A stretch of 64,000 nucleotides of DNA, taken from assembly GCA_030263805.2 (NCBI GenBank), contig CP136010.1, positions 1,627,001-1,691,000 on the forward strand. Direction: 5' to 3'. A model generated the notes under the pieces. That model was not told the origin of the DNA. It saw only the letters and a list, made by a program, of their open reading frames with translations, and searched no databases. Origin of the DNA: Pseudomonas sp. FeN3W (GTDB lineage: Bacteria; Pseudomonadota; Gammaproteobacteria; Pseudomonadales; Pseudomonadaceae). A program made the translations under genes and the position numbers. Below, piece after piece: positions 25,751 to 34,837 of the stretch. Each line of letters begins with the position of its first letter. Within the stretch, counting starts at the first letter, position 1.

Positions 25751-25981
25751 GTGCGCTCCAAGAATCAAAGCTGCGCATTATGCCGCAATCGCCAAGCCTG
25801 GGCGGCACGCCACGCTCAGGCGAAGCCGTCCATCCAGAAAAAGCGCAGCGCACGGAACCACCATCGAACCCATTTGTCATAGGGCCGATTGCCCCACCGC
25901 GACCATATCGGTTGCAGGCGTGTAGCGGCCCCGCCGCGCGACGCCAAATGTGGAGGGCACTGTCCCTCCGAGGGTATCCGC

Positions 25982-26608
25982 ATGGCGGAAGAGACGATTC
26001 TCAGCAAAGACGAACTGACCTTCATCCGCAAGTTGATGCAGCGCAACGGCAGCACCAGCGCCGAGCGCACGACAGGCTTTCGGATCGACGGCGGCACGCA
26101 ATCCAACGAACTGCTGCTGCAGCTGGCCGCTCGCGCCAACCTGTCGCTGCAGGCGGAGTTCGAGGATTTCCGCATGTCCTTCCCGCTGCAGCTCAGGGAA
26201 GACGAACTACACAGCCTAGACCTGCAGCTGGCCCCTCCGGTGATCTACGAGCGCGGGCCAACCACGCGCGCCTGGCGCCTGCACCTGGACCAGCCGCTGC
26301 CTCTGCTGGAAAACGATGGCGGCGAAAGCTCGCTCAGCGTGCACGAGCTCTCTCCTCACGGACTGCTGGTGGATGCCGGCGAACATCGCAAGCCACCCAA
26401 GCACTTCCACCTGCGCCTGGCGCTGCCCGATGACAGCCCGCTGGAAATCGATGCCCATCGCGTTCGCGAGCTGACCGGCGGACGAGCCGCCTACGAAGTC
26501 GAGTTCATCCAAGTGAAGGATGCCGAGCGGATTCGCTCCTTCCTCTATCGCCAGCATCAGCGCCTGCACCCTGATTTGCAGCCAGAGCTGCCGGCCGATC
26601 TGGTGTAA
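25982..26608 (+). CDS. PilZ-like domain protein, degenerate
   Basis: Protein of 208 residues from ATG 25982 (GAGGG 10 nt upstream). An N-terminal region (residues 1-80) without a known motif is followed by a beta-rich region that resembles PilZ, with VHELSPHGLLVDAG near 120 in the place of D/NxSxxG and an Arg-rich stretch RGPTTRAWR near 90 where RxxxR is expected. The substitutions (Glu for Asp/Asn) make cyclic-di-GMP binding doubtful. It is the upstream neighbour of folM, 66 nt apart. Confidence 0.6.
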   Translation: MAEETILSKDELTFIRKLMQRNGSTSAERTTGFRIDGGTQSNELLLQLAARANLSLQAEFEDFRMSFPLQLREDELHSLDLQLAPPVIYERGPTTRAWRLHLDQPLPLLENDGGESSLSVHELSPHGLLVDAGEHRKPPKHFHLRLALPDDSPLEIDAHRVRELTGGRAAYEVEFIQVKDAERIRSFLYRQHQRLHPDLQPELPADLV

Positions 26609-26674
26609 GCTGCCACGCCTGTAGCGACCGCCTCAAAGTGTGCGCGGCTCACCCATTTCAGGCAGTGGATTTTC

Positions 26675-27379
26675 ATGCATCAGGCCCCGATTCTCATCAC
26701 CGGAGCCAGCCAGCGAATCGGGCTGCATTGTGCCGAGCGACTGCTGGAAGACGGCTTCCCGGTCATCGTTACCTACCGCCGCGAACGCGACAGCATCGAC
26801 CGGCTTCGCGCCCTTGGCGCCGAGGCGTTGCAGGCGGACTTCAGCGAAGAAAGCGGCATCATCACCTTTATCAGCGCTCTCAAGCAGCGTGCCGACGGTC
26901 TGCGAGCCATCGTGCACAACGCCTCCGAATGGCGCCCGGATACCCCCGGGCAGGAAGCCGAGGCGTTCCGCCAGCTGTTCCAGGTGCATATGCTCGCGCC
27001 CTACCTGATCAACCTGCACTGCGCCGAACTGCTGCGCCACGGCGGGCCAGCGGATATCGTGCACATTGGCGACGACGTGACCCGCAAGGGCAGCAAGAAG
27101 CACATCGCCTATGCGGCGAGCAAGGCGGGCCTGGACAACCTGACGCTGTCCTTCGCCGCCAGCCTGGCGCCGACGATCAAGGTCAACGGCATCGCCCCGG
27201 CGCTGATCCAGTTCAACCCGGACGACGACGCCGAATATCGCCGCAAGGCGCTGGCCAAATCCGCGCTGGGCATCGAACCCGGTGCCGAGGTGATCTACCA
27301 GAGCCTGCGCTACCTGCTCGACAACCCTTATGTCACCGGCACCACACTGACCGTGAACGGCGGCCGCCACCTGATCTGA
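26675..27379 (+). CDS. folM: Dihydromonapterin reductase (FolM)
   Basis: Short-chain dehydrogenase of 234 residues. NADPH loop GASQRIG (residues 10-16), the VHNAS motif near 87, and the catalytic YAASK near 147. The loop Arg and the pairing with folX identify FolM, which reduces dihydromonapterin to tetrahydromonapterin, the cofactor of phenylalanine hydroxylase in pseudomonads. folX follows 18 nt later. Confidence 0.92.
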   Translation: MHQAPILITGASQRIGLHCAERLLEDGFPVIVTYRRERDSIDRLRALGAEALQADFSEESGIITFISALKQRADGLRAIVHNASEWRPDTPGQEAEAFRQLFQVHMLAPYLINLHCAELLRHGGPADIVHIGDDVTRKGSKKHIAYAASKAGLDNLTLSFAASLAPTIKVNGIAPALIQFNPDDDAEYRRKALAKSALGIEPGAEVIYQSLRYLLDNPYVTGTTLTVNGGRHLI

Positions 27380-27397
27380 AGACTGCAAGGAGTCCCC

Positions 27398-27772
27398 ATG
27401 CCCAGACTGGAACCCGCGATGGCCCGCATCCGCGTCAAGGACCTGCGGCTGCGCACCTACATCGGCATCAAGGAAGAGGAAATCCTCAACCGCCAGGACG
27501 TGCTGATCAACCTGACGATGCTTTACCCCGCTGCAGAGGCGGTGCGCGAGAACGACATCGAACAGGCGCTGAACTACCGCACCATCACCAAGGCGATCAT
27601 CCAGCACGTCGAAGACAACCGCTTCGCCCTGCTCGAGCGGCTGACCCAGGAAATTCTCGACCTGGTCATGCGCTACCCGCAGGTGCGCTACGCCGAAGTG
27701 GAAGTCGACAAGCCCCACGCGCTGCGCTTCGCCGAGTCCGTATCGATCACCCTGGCTGCGCATCGGGATTGA
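27398..27772 (+). CDS. folX: Dihydroneopterin triphosphate 2'-epimerase (FolX)
   Basis: Protein of 124 residues of the FolB/FolX tunnelling fold: RIRVKDLRLRTYIGIKEEE with the conserved Glu, LNYRTITKAIIQHVE, and FALLERLTQEILDLVM. AAGGAG lies just before the ATG. FolX makes dihydromonapterin triphosphate for FolM. In P. aeruginosa a folE copy lies between the two as I recall; here they are directly adjacent. Confidence 0.92.
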   Translation: MPRLEPAMARIRVKDLRLRTYIGIKEEEILNRQDVLINLTMLYPAAEAVRENDIEQALNYRTITKAIIQHVEDNRFALLERLTQEILDLVMRYPQVRYAEVEVDKPHALRFAESVSITLAAHRD

Positions 27773-27848
27773 CCCTGCGCAAGGCTGGCCGGCTCACTGA
27801 CGCAAGGTTATGATCCGGCCGACCTCAGCCAACGCCGAGACCCACGAG

Positions 27849-28138
<290 letters not shown>

Positions 28139-28142
<4 letters not shown>

Positions 28143-28477
28143 ACGACCTGAAGGATTTCCGCGCCAGCCTGCGCAATCGCAACCACGCATTCAGCGAAAC
28201 CCTCGCCTTCATCGAAGGCGCTTACGACTATCAACCGAGCCGCTTCGTCAACGGCACACTGGAGAACGCTGCCGGCGAGAACGAAGGTTCCTGCAAGACG
28301 CTGGGCCTCGCACTGCTCGAAGACTTCACGACGGAAGAAGCGCTGCTTGCGTTCGGCGAGCACTATCAGGCGGTCCTGGCCAACCCGAACGGCAGCGACC
28401 ACCGCAACATCCGCGCGCTGATGGAAACCGGCCTGCCGGGCGTGCGCTTCGACACCCAACCGCTCAAGCGCAAGTAG
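28139..28477 (+). CDS. HopJ-family protein
   Basis: Protein of 112 residues starting at the ATG that overlaps the DUF1244 stop. It shows the HopJ core FIEGAYDYQPSRFVNG, ENEGSCKTLGLALLE and LLAFGEHYQAVLANPNGSDHRNI. The name comes from a type III effector search in plant pathogens, but the family is widespread in bacteria without such secretion and most members are probably housekeeping. Coupled with DUF1244. Confidence 0.92.
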
Positions 28478-28496
28478 CGCGCGCCCACTCGACGGA

Positions 28497-28520
28497 TCGA
28501 GCCGGCCATGCCCGGCTCGA
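28497..28520. repeat. Perfect hairpin after hopJ
   Basis: TCGAGCCGG (28497-28505) and CCGGCTCGA (28512-28520) with loop CCATGC. No T-run follows on the plus strand; on the minus strand it lies downstream of a second hairpin. Confidence 0.7.
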
Positions 28521-28526
28521 TGGAGT

Positions 28527-28577
28527 AAAAAGGGTCATCCCAAGCACTTAGGGGAAGGCTGAAGGAGCGGATGACCC
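28527..28577 (-). terminator. Terminator-like palindrome on the minus strand upstream of cysZ
   Basis: GGGTCATCC (28532-28540) and GGATGACCC (28569-28577) are perfect complements around a 28-nt loop. On the minus strand the 3' arm is followed by TTTTT (28531-28527), as in an intrinsic terminator. No minus-strand gene is annotated upstream of it, so it might end a small RNA. On the plus strand the loop holds several GGA triplets. Confidence 0.55.
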
Positions 28578-28713
28578 GAAAACCGTTGAGCGCCACCTTA
28601 GCCATCCGCCGAGGCCGCGGATAATTCAGGCTTTGCATACAACCCATAGTCATCGTCTATCCCGCTGCGCCACACCCTTCTCGACGAAACCCCTGCCCTT
28701 TCAGGAGACGCCA

Positions 28714-29472
28714 ATGCCCGTATCCGTCCTCTCCGGCCCGCAATACCTGCGCGAAGGCCTGCGCCTGGTGCTCAGTCCAGGGCTGCGTCTGTTCGTGATC
28801 CTGCCGCTGACGGTGAACGTGCTGCTGTTCTTCGGCCTGATCTGGTTCGCGGTCGGCCAGTTCAGCAGCTGGGTCGACACCTTGATGCCCAATCTGCCGA
28901 CCTGGCTCGGCTTTCTCGAATACATCCTCTGGCCCTTGTTCGTCGCGCTGGTGGTGCTGATGGTGTTCTTCAGCTTCACCATGCTGGCCAACATCATCGC
29001 CGCACCGTTCAACGGCTTTCTGGCAGAAAAGGTCGAGGTGGTGGTACGCGGCGAAGATGCCGCGCCGCCTTTCAGCTGGGCCGAACTGCTGGCCATGCTG
29101 CCCCGCACGATTGGCCGCGAGCTGCGCAAGCTGGGCTATTTCGCCCCGCGCGCGCTGGCGTTGCTGGTGCTTTCATTCATTCCCGTGCTGAACCTGGTCG
29201 CCGCGCCTTTATGGTTACTGTTCGGCGTATGGATGATGGCCGTGCAATACATCGACTACCCGGCAGACAACAACAAGCTGAGCTGGGCGGACATGATGGA
29301 CTGGCTGCGCCAGCGACGCTGGCAGAGCCTGAGCTTTGGCGCAGTGACCTATGCGGCGTTGCTGGTGCCGGTGCTGAATCTGTTGATCATGCCGGCGGCA
29401 GTGGCGGGAGCGACATTGTTCTGGGTTCGGGAAGGCGGAGGGAAACACCTGCGCCCCGTCGCCACATCGTGA
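28714..29472 (+). CDS. cysZ: CysZ/EI24-like membrane protein (sulfate uptake)
   Basis: Protein of 252 residues with AGGAG 7 nt before the ATG. Start SGPQYLREGLRLVLSPGLR is typical, then membrane segments FVILPLTVNVLLFFGLIWFA, LWPLFVALVVLMVFFSFTML with the family block NIIAAPFNGFLAEKVE, and further segments near residues 150-180 and 215-240. CysZ mediates sulfate entry for cysteine synthesis. It is the first gene after a 236-bp region rich in inverted repeats. Confidence 0.9.
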   Translation: MPVSVLSGPQYLREGLRLVLSPGLRLFVILPLTVNVLLFFGLIWFAVGQFSSWVDTLMPNLPTWLGFLEYILWPLFVALVVLMVFFSFTMLANIIAAPFNGFLAEKVEVVVRGEDAAPPFSWAELLAMLPRTIGRELRKLGYFAPRALALLVLSFIPVLNLVAAPLWLLFGVWMMAVQYIDYPADNNKLSWADMMDWLRQRRWQSLSFGAVTYAALLVPVLNLLIMPAAVAGATLFWVREGGGKHLRPVATS

Positions 29473-29526
29473 ACTGCGGGAAGGGGTGCTGTCTAGATTC
29501 GAACACGTCGAACTCAGGAGCCCCCA

Positions 29527-30132
29527 ATGGCGCTTTCCGCACTGGCAATCAATTGCACCCTCAAAGCCTCTCCCAATGCATCGTCCTGCGGTTTGCTGCT
29601 GAGCCAGGCCGAGCGCGAGCTGGAAAAGCTCGGCGTGACCTGCGAGCAGCTGCGCGCGGTGGATTTCAACATCAAACCGGGCGTGACCTCCGACGAAGGC
29701 CCCGGTGACGACTGGCCGGCGATCCGCGAGAAGATTCTCGCCGCCGATATCTTGCTGTTGGGCACACCTATCTGGCTGGGGCATCCGTCCAGCGTCTGCC
29801 AGCGAGTACTCGAGCGTCTCGACGCGTTTCTCGGTGAAGTCGACGACCAACAGCGGATGGTTTCGTATGGCCGGGTCGCCTGTGTCGCCGTGGTCGGCAA
29901 CGAAGACGGTGCTCATCATGTGGTGGCCGAGCTGTATCAGGGGCTGAACGACGTCGGCTTCAGCATTCCCGCCAACGGTTGCACCTACTGGGTCGGGGAA
30001 GCGATGGGCTCGACGGACTACAAGGACGCCGGCCCTCGTGAGAAAACCGCCAACACCAATGCGATGCTGGCCCGCAACGCCGTGCACCTGGCGAAACTGC
30101 TCAAGCAGTCCGCCTACCCCGGCGCTGAATGA
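29527..30132 (+). CDS. Flavodoxin-like NAD(P)H-dependent reductase
   Basis: Protein of 201 residues of the NADPH-dependent FMN reductase/flavodoxin-like fold: NCTLKASPNASSCGLLL in the FMN loop position, ADILLLGTPIWLGHPSS near 75-90, and VVGNEDGAHHVVAELYQGLNDVGF near 120. AGGAG precedes the ATG. The substrate is unknown; relatives reduce flavins, quinones or azo compounds. Confidence 0.88.
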   Translation: MALSALAINCTLKASPNASSCGLLLSQAERELEKLGVTCEQLRAVDFNIKPGVTSDEGPGDDWPAIREKILAADILLLGTPIWLGHPSSVCQRVLERLDAFLGEVDDQQRMVSYGRVACVAVVGNEDGAHHVVAELYQGLNDVGFSIPANGCTYWVGEAMGSTDYKDAGPREKTANTNAMLARNAVHLAKLLKQSAYPGAE

Positions 30133-30247
30133 CAGCGACCGCAGGCGCGAGCTGGCCGGACACGCACCGCATGCTTACCACCGCGTCAGCGCGTTCCGCC
30201 AGCAAGCCGGCTCCGGCTGTGTCACGCCTGCGTAGGGCGTGGCTCGA

Positions 30248-31357
30248 TCACGCCAGGGTTTTCAACGCCTCACGGCTAAACGGCAGGATGTCCTGCATGC
30301 GACCTTCACGCACTTTCAGCACCCAGTCTGGATCGCAGATCAACGCACGTCCCACCGCAACCAGATCGAACTCCTCGTTGTTCAGACGGCTGAGCAGGCC
30401 TTCGATATTGGCCGGCTGCGCCACCTTGTCGGTCTTGACCATGAACTGCAGAAACTCGCCATCCAGACCGACACTGCCGACGGTGATGGTCGGCTTGCCG
30501 GTCAGCTGACGGGTCCAACCAGCCAGATTGAGTTCGGAGCCTCCGAATTCCGGCTCCCAGAAACGCCGCGTCGAGCAATGGAAGATGTCCACGCCGGCCG
30601 CCGACAAAGGTGCCAGGAATTCGCCGAGCTCTTCGGGCGATTGCACCAGGCGCGCGGTGTAGTCCTGCTGCTTCCACTGCGAGAAGCGGAAGATGATCGG
30701 GTAGTCGGGGCCGACCGCAGCACGTACGGCCTGCACCAGCTCGATGGCGAAGCGCGAACGGTTGGCCAGGTTGCCGCCGTACTCGTCGGTGCGCTGGTTG
30801 CTACCTTCCCAGAAGAACTGGTCGATCAGGTAGCCGTGGGCACCGTGGATTTCCACACCGTCCATGCCGATGGCCTTGGCATCCACAGCCGCCTGGGCGA
30901 AAGCTGCGATCACATCCTGGATGTCCTGCCTGGTCATGCCATGGACGACGACCTGGCCGTCCTTCTGCTTCTCCATCGGGCCGTAACCGACGACCTCCGG
31001 CTCCGGCTCGGTACCCTTGCGGCGCACGTTACCGACGTGCCAGAGCTGCGGAACGATCTTGCCGCCAGCGGCATGCACCGCATCGACCACCGCCTTCCAG
31101 CCAGCCAGCGCATCTTCACCGTAGAAACGCGGCACATGGGGATAACCGTTCGCCGCAGCGTGGCCGACCGTGGTGCCCTCGGTGATGATCAACCCGACCC
31201 CGGAGGCGGCACGACGGCGGTAGTACTCGACCACATCGGCGGTGGGTACACCATTGGGCGAGAACGAACGGGTCATCGGCGCCATGACCACACGGGTCGG
31301 CAAACGGAGAGCACCCAACTCGAAGGGCTCAAACAAGGCTTGTACGCTGGCGGTCAT
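30248..31357 (-). CDS. Old yellow enzyme-family NADH:flavin oxidoreductase
   Basis: TIM-barrel flavoenzyme of 369 residues. Marks are RVVMAPMTRSFSPNG near residue 22, IITEGTTV, QLWHVGNV, GVEIHGAHGYLIDQFFW with SNQRTDEYGGNLANRSRF near 170-200, and VAVGRALICDP near the end. It likely reduces electrophilic alkenes such as enones, like NemA. AGGAG lies 8 nt before ATG. Its start overlaps the stop of the upstream TetR gene by 4 nt, so it is co-expressed with and probably controlled by that repressor. Confidence 0.94.
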   Translation of the reverse strand: MTASVQALFEPFELGALRLPTRVVMAPMTRSFSPNGVPTADVVEYYRRRAASGVGLIITEGTTVGHAAANGYPHVPRFYGEDALAGWKAVVDAVHAAGGKIVPQLWHVGNVRRKGTEPEPEVVGYGPMEKQKDGQVVVHGMTRQDIQDVIAAFAQAAVDAKAIGMDGVEIHGAHGYLIDQFFWEGSNQRTDEYGGNLANRSRFAIELVQAVRAAVGPDYPIIFRFSQWKQQDYTARLVQSPEELGEFLAPLSAAGVDIFHCSTRRFWEPEFGGSELNLAGWTRQLTGKPTITVGSVGLDGEFLQFMVKTDKVAQPANIEGLLSRLNNEEFDLVAVGRALICDPDWVLKVREGRMQDILPFSREALKTLA

Positions 31358-32013
31358 CGATCGACTCCTGTGGCATTGGTCAAGGCAGCCGGGCGCTCAG
31401 GCCCCGGCGATTTTGTTGCAGTCGGCGCCAACAGGCGTTCGAGCTGCTGGAAAAACACCTGCAACGGCACAACGCTGCCGCTCACTTTCATGCGCAACAG
31501 CGCGCCCTCCCAGGCGTTGCTTATGAATTCCGCCAGCACCGCACAATCGCAATCGGCCGCGATCTCCCCAGCGACACGCGCCTGTTCGAGGCAGGCCGTG
31601 AGCAGCCCGACCGATTGCGTCAATATCGCGCTGAGCCGTTTGGCGATGGGCGGGCACAGCTCGGCCATCTCGAAGCTCAGGCTGCCGATGAAGCAGTGAT
31701 ATTCCGGCTTTTCCTGACGGGCGAAGTGCGCAACGAGATCGGCGTAGTGATCGAGGATGCGCTGCCGTGGCGTGAGCGCACCGTTACTCAACGCCGCCCG
31801 ATAGCGCTCCAGCCGAGGCGCATAGATATGCTCCAGCGCCTGCAGGGCGAAGTCTTCCTTGCTGGCGAAGTAGTGATAGAACGAGCCCTTGGGAATACCC
31901 GCCGCCTGGACGATTTCCTGAACACCGGTGCCGTGATAGCCGCGGCGGGTCATCACCCGGGCGCCCTTGGACAGGATCAGGTCGCGCTTGTCGTTGCGTG
32001 CTGGATTGGTCAT
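31354..32013 (-). CDS. TetR-family repressor of the OYE operon (NemR-like arrangement)
   Basis: Regulator of 219 residues from ATG 32013. The N-terminal HTH is plain: RDLILSKGARVMTRRGYHGTGVQEIVQAAGIPKGSFYHYFASKE is the helix-turn-helix stretch at about 10-52, here cited in part as GIPKGSFYHYF. The C-terminal ligand domain has several Cys residues (HCFIG, ELCPP, CDCAV), which may sense electrophiles as in NemR. It shares an ATGA overlap with the OYE gene. A perfect palindrome 12 bp upstream is the likely operator. Confidence 0.9.
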   Translation of the reverse strand: MTNPARNDKRDLILSKGARVMTRRGYHGTGVQEIVQAAGIPKGSFYHYFASKEDFALQALEHIYAPRLERYRAALSNGALTPRQRILDHYADLVAHFARQEKPEYHCFIGSLSFEMAELCPPIAKRLSAILTQSVGLLTACLEQARVAGEIAADCDCAVLAEFISNAWEGALLRMKVSGSVVPLQVFFQQLERLLAPTATKSPGPERPAALTNATGVDR

Positions 32014-32024
32014 GCCGCGAGAAT

Positions 32025-32036
32025 ATGACCGGTCAT
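32025..32036. promoter_or_regulatory. Palindromic operator candidate for the TetR repressor
   Basis: ATGACCGGTCAT is a perfect 12-bp palindrome 12 bp upstream of the repressor start. Its core GACCGGTC resembles sites I recall for NemR/AcuR-type TetR regulators. Its place suggests autoregulation. Confidence 0.6.
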
Positions 32037-32164
32037 CTCGCCGGCACAGCATCATCCATGACACTTATTCAGCGGCAACCACGGCAAGCATGGCCGGCAA
32101 ATTCAGTACGCAAGAAATATGCGAAAAAAGAACGCGACCGCGCGTGCGGTCGCAGAGCTGCAGA

Positions 32165-32647
32165 TCAGGCCAGGGCGGTTTCGATCGCCTGGATCAGGGC
32201 AGGGTCGTCGGGCGTGGTGCGCGGCGAGAAACGGGCCAGCACACGGCCGTCCTTACCCACCAGGAATTTCTCGAAGTTCCAAGTGATGTCCCCTGGGAAA
32301 TCGGCGCCTTCGCCAGCCAGCAAACGATACAACGGATGACGCTGCGGGCCGTTCACCTCGAGCTTGCCGCTCAGAGGAAAGCTCACACCATAGTTGAGCG
32401 TGCAGAACGAGCGGATTTCCTCATCGCTGCCTGGCTCCTGCGCAGCGAACTGGTTGCATGGCACGCCCAGCACGCTGAAGCCGCGGGCAGCGTATTGCTG
32501 CTGCAGCCGTTCCAGGCCGGCGTACTGCGGGGTCAGCCCGCACTGCGAAGCGACGTTGACCACCAGCGTGATCCGATCGCCGAACTGCGCCAACGGCAGC
32601 TCCTCACTGCCCAGGCCTGGCAACACCAATTGGTGGAATGCGCTCAT
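32165..32647 (-). CDS. Glutathione peroxidase family (thiol peroxidase)
   Basis: Protein of 160 residues from ATG 32647 (AGGAGA upstream). Catalytic residues are visible: NVASQCGLTPQY with peroxidatic Cys near residue 36, GVPCNQFAAQEPG with Gln near 70, and the ITWNFEKFLVGKDG block with Trp and Asn near 123. It uses Cys rather than selenocysteine and reduces hydroperoxides, probably with thioredoxin. It lies downstream of slyD, behind a terminator. Confidence 0.93.
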   Translation of the reverse strand: MSAFHQLVLPGLGSEELPLAQFGDRITLVVNVASQCGLTPQYAGLERLQQQYAARGFSVLGVPCNQFAAQEPGSDEEIRSFCTLNYGVSFPLSGKLEVNGPQRHPLYRLLAGEGADFPGDITWNFEKFLVGKDGRVLARFSPRTTPDDPALIQAIETALA

Positions 32648-32662
32648 CTCATCTCTCCTAAC

Positions 32663-32690
32663 GAAAAAACGCCCCGGCAACGACCGGAGC
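32663..32690 (-). terminator. Rho-independent terminator of slyD
   Basis: On the minus strand a 7-bp GC stem (GCTCCGG with CCGGGGC, one G-U pair; 32690-32671) is followed by GTTTTTT (32670-32664). Confidence 0.85.
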
Positions 32691-32761
32691 GCTCTTCTTT
32701 TCGATCTGCACGGTAGCGGTTCCTGCTGCCGTGCCTGCGGACGCCTACGCGGCGACCCGGA

Positions 32762-33247
32762 TCAGTGGTGGTGACCACCTTCGCCGTGGACGTGGCCGTG
32801 GGCAACTTCTTCTTCGCTGGCATCACGCACGTTGACGACCTTGACGTCGAAGTTCAGGCGCTGACCAGCCAGCGGGTGGTTGCCGTCGACGATCACATCG
32901 TCGCCTTCCACGTCACGGATGGTGACGATCTGCATACCGCCGTCCGGACCGGAGGCGTGGAACTGCATGCCCACTTCCAGCTCGTCGACGCCTTCGAACA
33001 TGGCGCGATTGAGGGTAGCGACCAGCTCCGGGCTGTACTCGCCGTAAGCGTCCTGCGGCTCGATGGCGACCTGGATCTGGTCACCGCCCTGCTTGCCCTC
33101 GAGGGCCTTTTCCAGGCCAGGGATGATGTTGCCTGCGCCGTGCAGGTAGACCAGCGGCGCGCCGCCGGCCGAGCTGTCGATCACCTCACCGGCGTCGTTG
33201 GTGAGTGTGTAGTCGATGGAGACAGCCTTGTTAGCGGCAATCAGCAT
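32762..33247 (-). CDS. slyD: FKBP-type peptidyl-prolyl isomerase SlyD
   Basis: Protein of 161 residues from ATG 33247. The FKBP half-barrel (VSIDYTLTNDAGEVIDSS, YLHGAGNIIPGLEKALEGKQ) encloses the insert-in-flap chaperone domain (PEDAYG-like PQDAYGEYSPEL and the following 50 residues), then HPLAGQRLNFDVKV. The tail HGHVHGEGGHHH is a metal-binding His cluster. It helps protein folding and nickel delivery. Upstream ATG-less extension is not conserved. Confidence 0.95.
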   Translation of the reverse strand: MLIAANKAVSIDYTLTNDAGEVIDSSAGGAPLVYLHGAGNIIPGLEKALEGKQGGDQIQVAIEPQDAYGEYSPELVATLNRAMFEGVDELEVGMQFHASGPDGGMQIVTIRDVEGDDVIVDGNHPLAGQRLNFDVKVVNVRDASEEEVAHGHVHGEGGHHH

Positions 33248-33484
33248 GGGCAGAACCTTTGCTTTAGAGAATGAATGTCGAAGTTTAACCATCCACCGCG
33301 CCGATTGCGAACCGACCTTGGATGAACGGGCCAATGCCGTTCGTCGCCCTCGCGCCTCATGTAGTGCCATTGAACATGGGACTACAACCTTTGGATGGCA
33401 TCGCTTTCATGGCCGATGTGCAAGAATCGGCGAAAAATATCTTTGGCACCCATATCAATAACATTAGAGAACCAAGGAGCACCG

Positions 33485-34672
33485 ATGTCGGCTCGTAACA
33501 TCCTGGTGATTAACTGTGGCAGCTCGTCGATCAAGTTCGCCCTGGTCAACGAAGCGCAAGCGACCTTCCCGCTACAAGGCCTGGCCGAATGCATCGGCAG
33601 CCCGGAAGCCGTCATCCACTTCGAGAGCGCGGCCGGCAAGGAAAGCGTCAAGGTGCCGAATGCCGATCATCAGGCTGCTCTGGCCCAGATCCTGCCGCGC
33701 GTGGAAGACGCCGCGGGCGGGCACCTGGACGGCATCGGCCACCGCGTGGTGCATGGCGGCGAAAAATTCTTCGCCTCCTCGCTGCTCACCGACGAAACCC
33801 TGGCCGGCATCGAAGCCAACATTCAGCTGGCGCCGCTGCACAATCCGGCCAACCTGAGCGGCATCCACGCCGCCATCAATCTGTTCCCCGAGCTGCCGCA
33901 GGTCGGCGTGTTCGACACCGCTTTCCACCAGACCATGCCCGAGCACGCTTACCGCTACGCCGTACCGGATGTGCTGTACAAGGAGCATGGCGTACGCCGC
34001 TACGGCTTCCACGGCACCAGCCATCGCTACGTCAGCAAGCGCGCCGCCGAACTGGCCGGCGTACCGGTCGAGAACAGCAGCTGGCTGGTCGCTCACCTGG
34101 GCAACGGCTGCTCCACCTGTGCGGTGGTCAATGGTGAAAGCCGCGACACCAGCATGGGTTTGACCCCACTCGAAGGCCTGGTGATGGGCACCCGCAGCGG
34201 TGATGTCGACCCGAGCCTGCACAATTTCCTGAACAAGACCCTGGGCTGGGATCTGGCCAAGATCGACAACATGCTCAACAAGGAAAGCGGTCTGAAAGGC
34301 CTCTCCGGCCTTTCCAACGACATGCGCACCCTGGCCGATGCCCGCAACGCCGGTCATCCGGGCGCGGTACTGGCTTTCGAAGTGTTCTGCTACCGCCTGG
34401 CCAAGTCGCTGGCCGCCATGTCCTGCGCCCTGCCGCAGCTGGACGGCCTAGTGTTCACCGGCGGTATCGGCGAGAACTCCTCGGCGGTGCGCGAGCGGAC
34501 GCTGGAACACCTCAAGCTGTTCGGCTTCAAGCTCGACGCCGAAGCCAACGCCCGCTGCACCCGCGGCGTTGCCGGCGAGATCCAGGCCGAAGGCAGCCCG
34601 CGCGTCATGGTCGTCCCGACCAACGAGGAGCGCCAGATCGCCCTCGATACGCTGGCCCAGCTGGACGCCTGA
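33485..34672 (+). CDS. ackA: Acetate kinase
   Basis: Enzyme of 395 residues interconverting acetyl phosphate and acetate with ADP/ATP. NCGSSSIKFAL at the start, HRVVHGGEKF, VFDTAFHQTMPEHAYRYAVP, YGFHGTSHRYVS, THLGNG-like AHLGNGCSTCAV, and VFTGGIGENSSAVRE near the end. AAGGAG lies 7 nt before ATG 33485. It precedes pta on the same strand with a hairpin between. Confidence 0.97.
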   Translation: MSARNILVINCGSSSIKFALVNEAQATFPLQGLAECIGSPEAVIHFESAAGKESVKVPNADHQAALAQILPRVEDAAGGHLDGIGHRVVHGGEKFFASSLLTDETLAGIEANIQLAPLHNPANLSGIHAAINLFPELPQVGVFDTAFHQTMPEHAYRYAVPDVLYKEHGVRRYGFHGTSHRYVSKRAAELAGVPVENSSWLVAHLGNGCSTCAVVNGESRDTSMGLTPLEGLVMGTRSGDVDPSLHNFLNKTLGWDLAKIDNMLNKESGLKGLSGLSNDMRTLADARNAGHPGAVLAFEVFCYRLAKSLAAMSCALPQLDGLVFTGGIGENSSAVRERTLEHLKLFGFKLDAEANARCTRGVAGEIQAEGSPRVMVVPTNEERQIALDTLAQLDA

Positions 34673-34696
34673 GCACACTAGGCATGTAGCGATTCC

Positions 34697-34728
34697 AAGA
34701 CCCGACAGGCCTCTGGCCGTCGGGTCTT
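34697..34728 (+). terminator. Hairpin between ackA and pta
   Basis: AAGACCCGAC (34697-34706) and GTCGGGTCTT (34719-34728) form a perfect 10-bp stem. The T-run is short, so it may be a partial terminator or mRNA processing hairpin within the operon. Confidence 0.65.
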
Positions 34729-34837
34729 CGTACATGAGCGCCGCGGCAATCCGGCAGTTTCCGTCCCCTGGCAACTGCCCTAGCCTTGCCGGCGCCCAGC
34801 ACCGTTACCCCGAGCACCCTGTCCTCAAGGAGATGCC

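Noticed and set aside
33395..33484. Longer reading frame upstream of ackA
   Set aside because: ATG 33485 has AAGGAG at 7 nt and gives the usual acetate kinase start; the extra 30 residues do not match the family.
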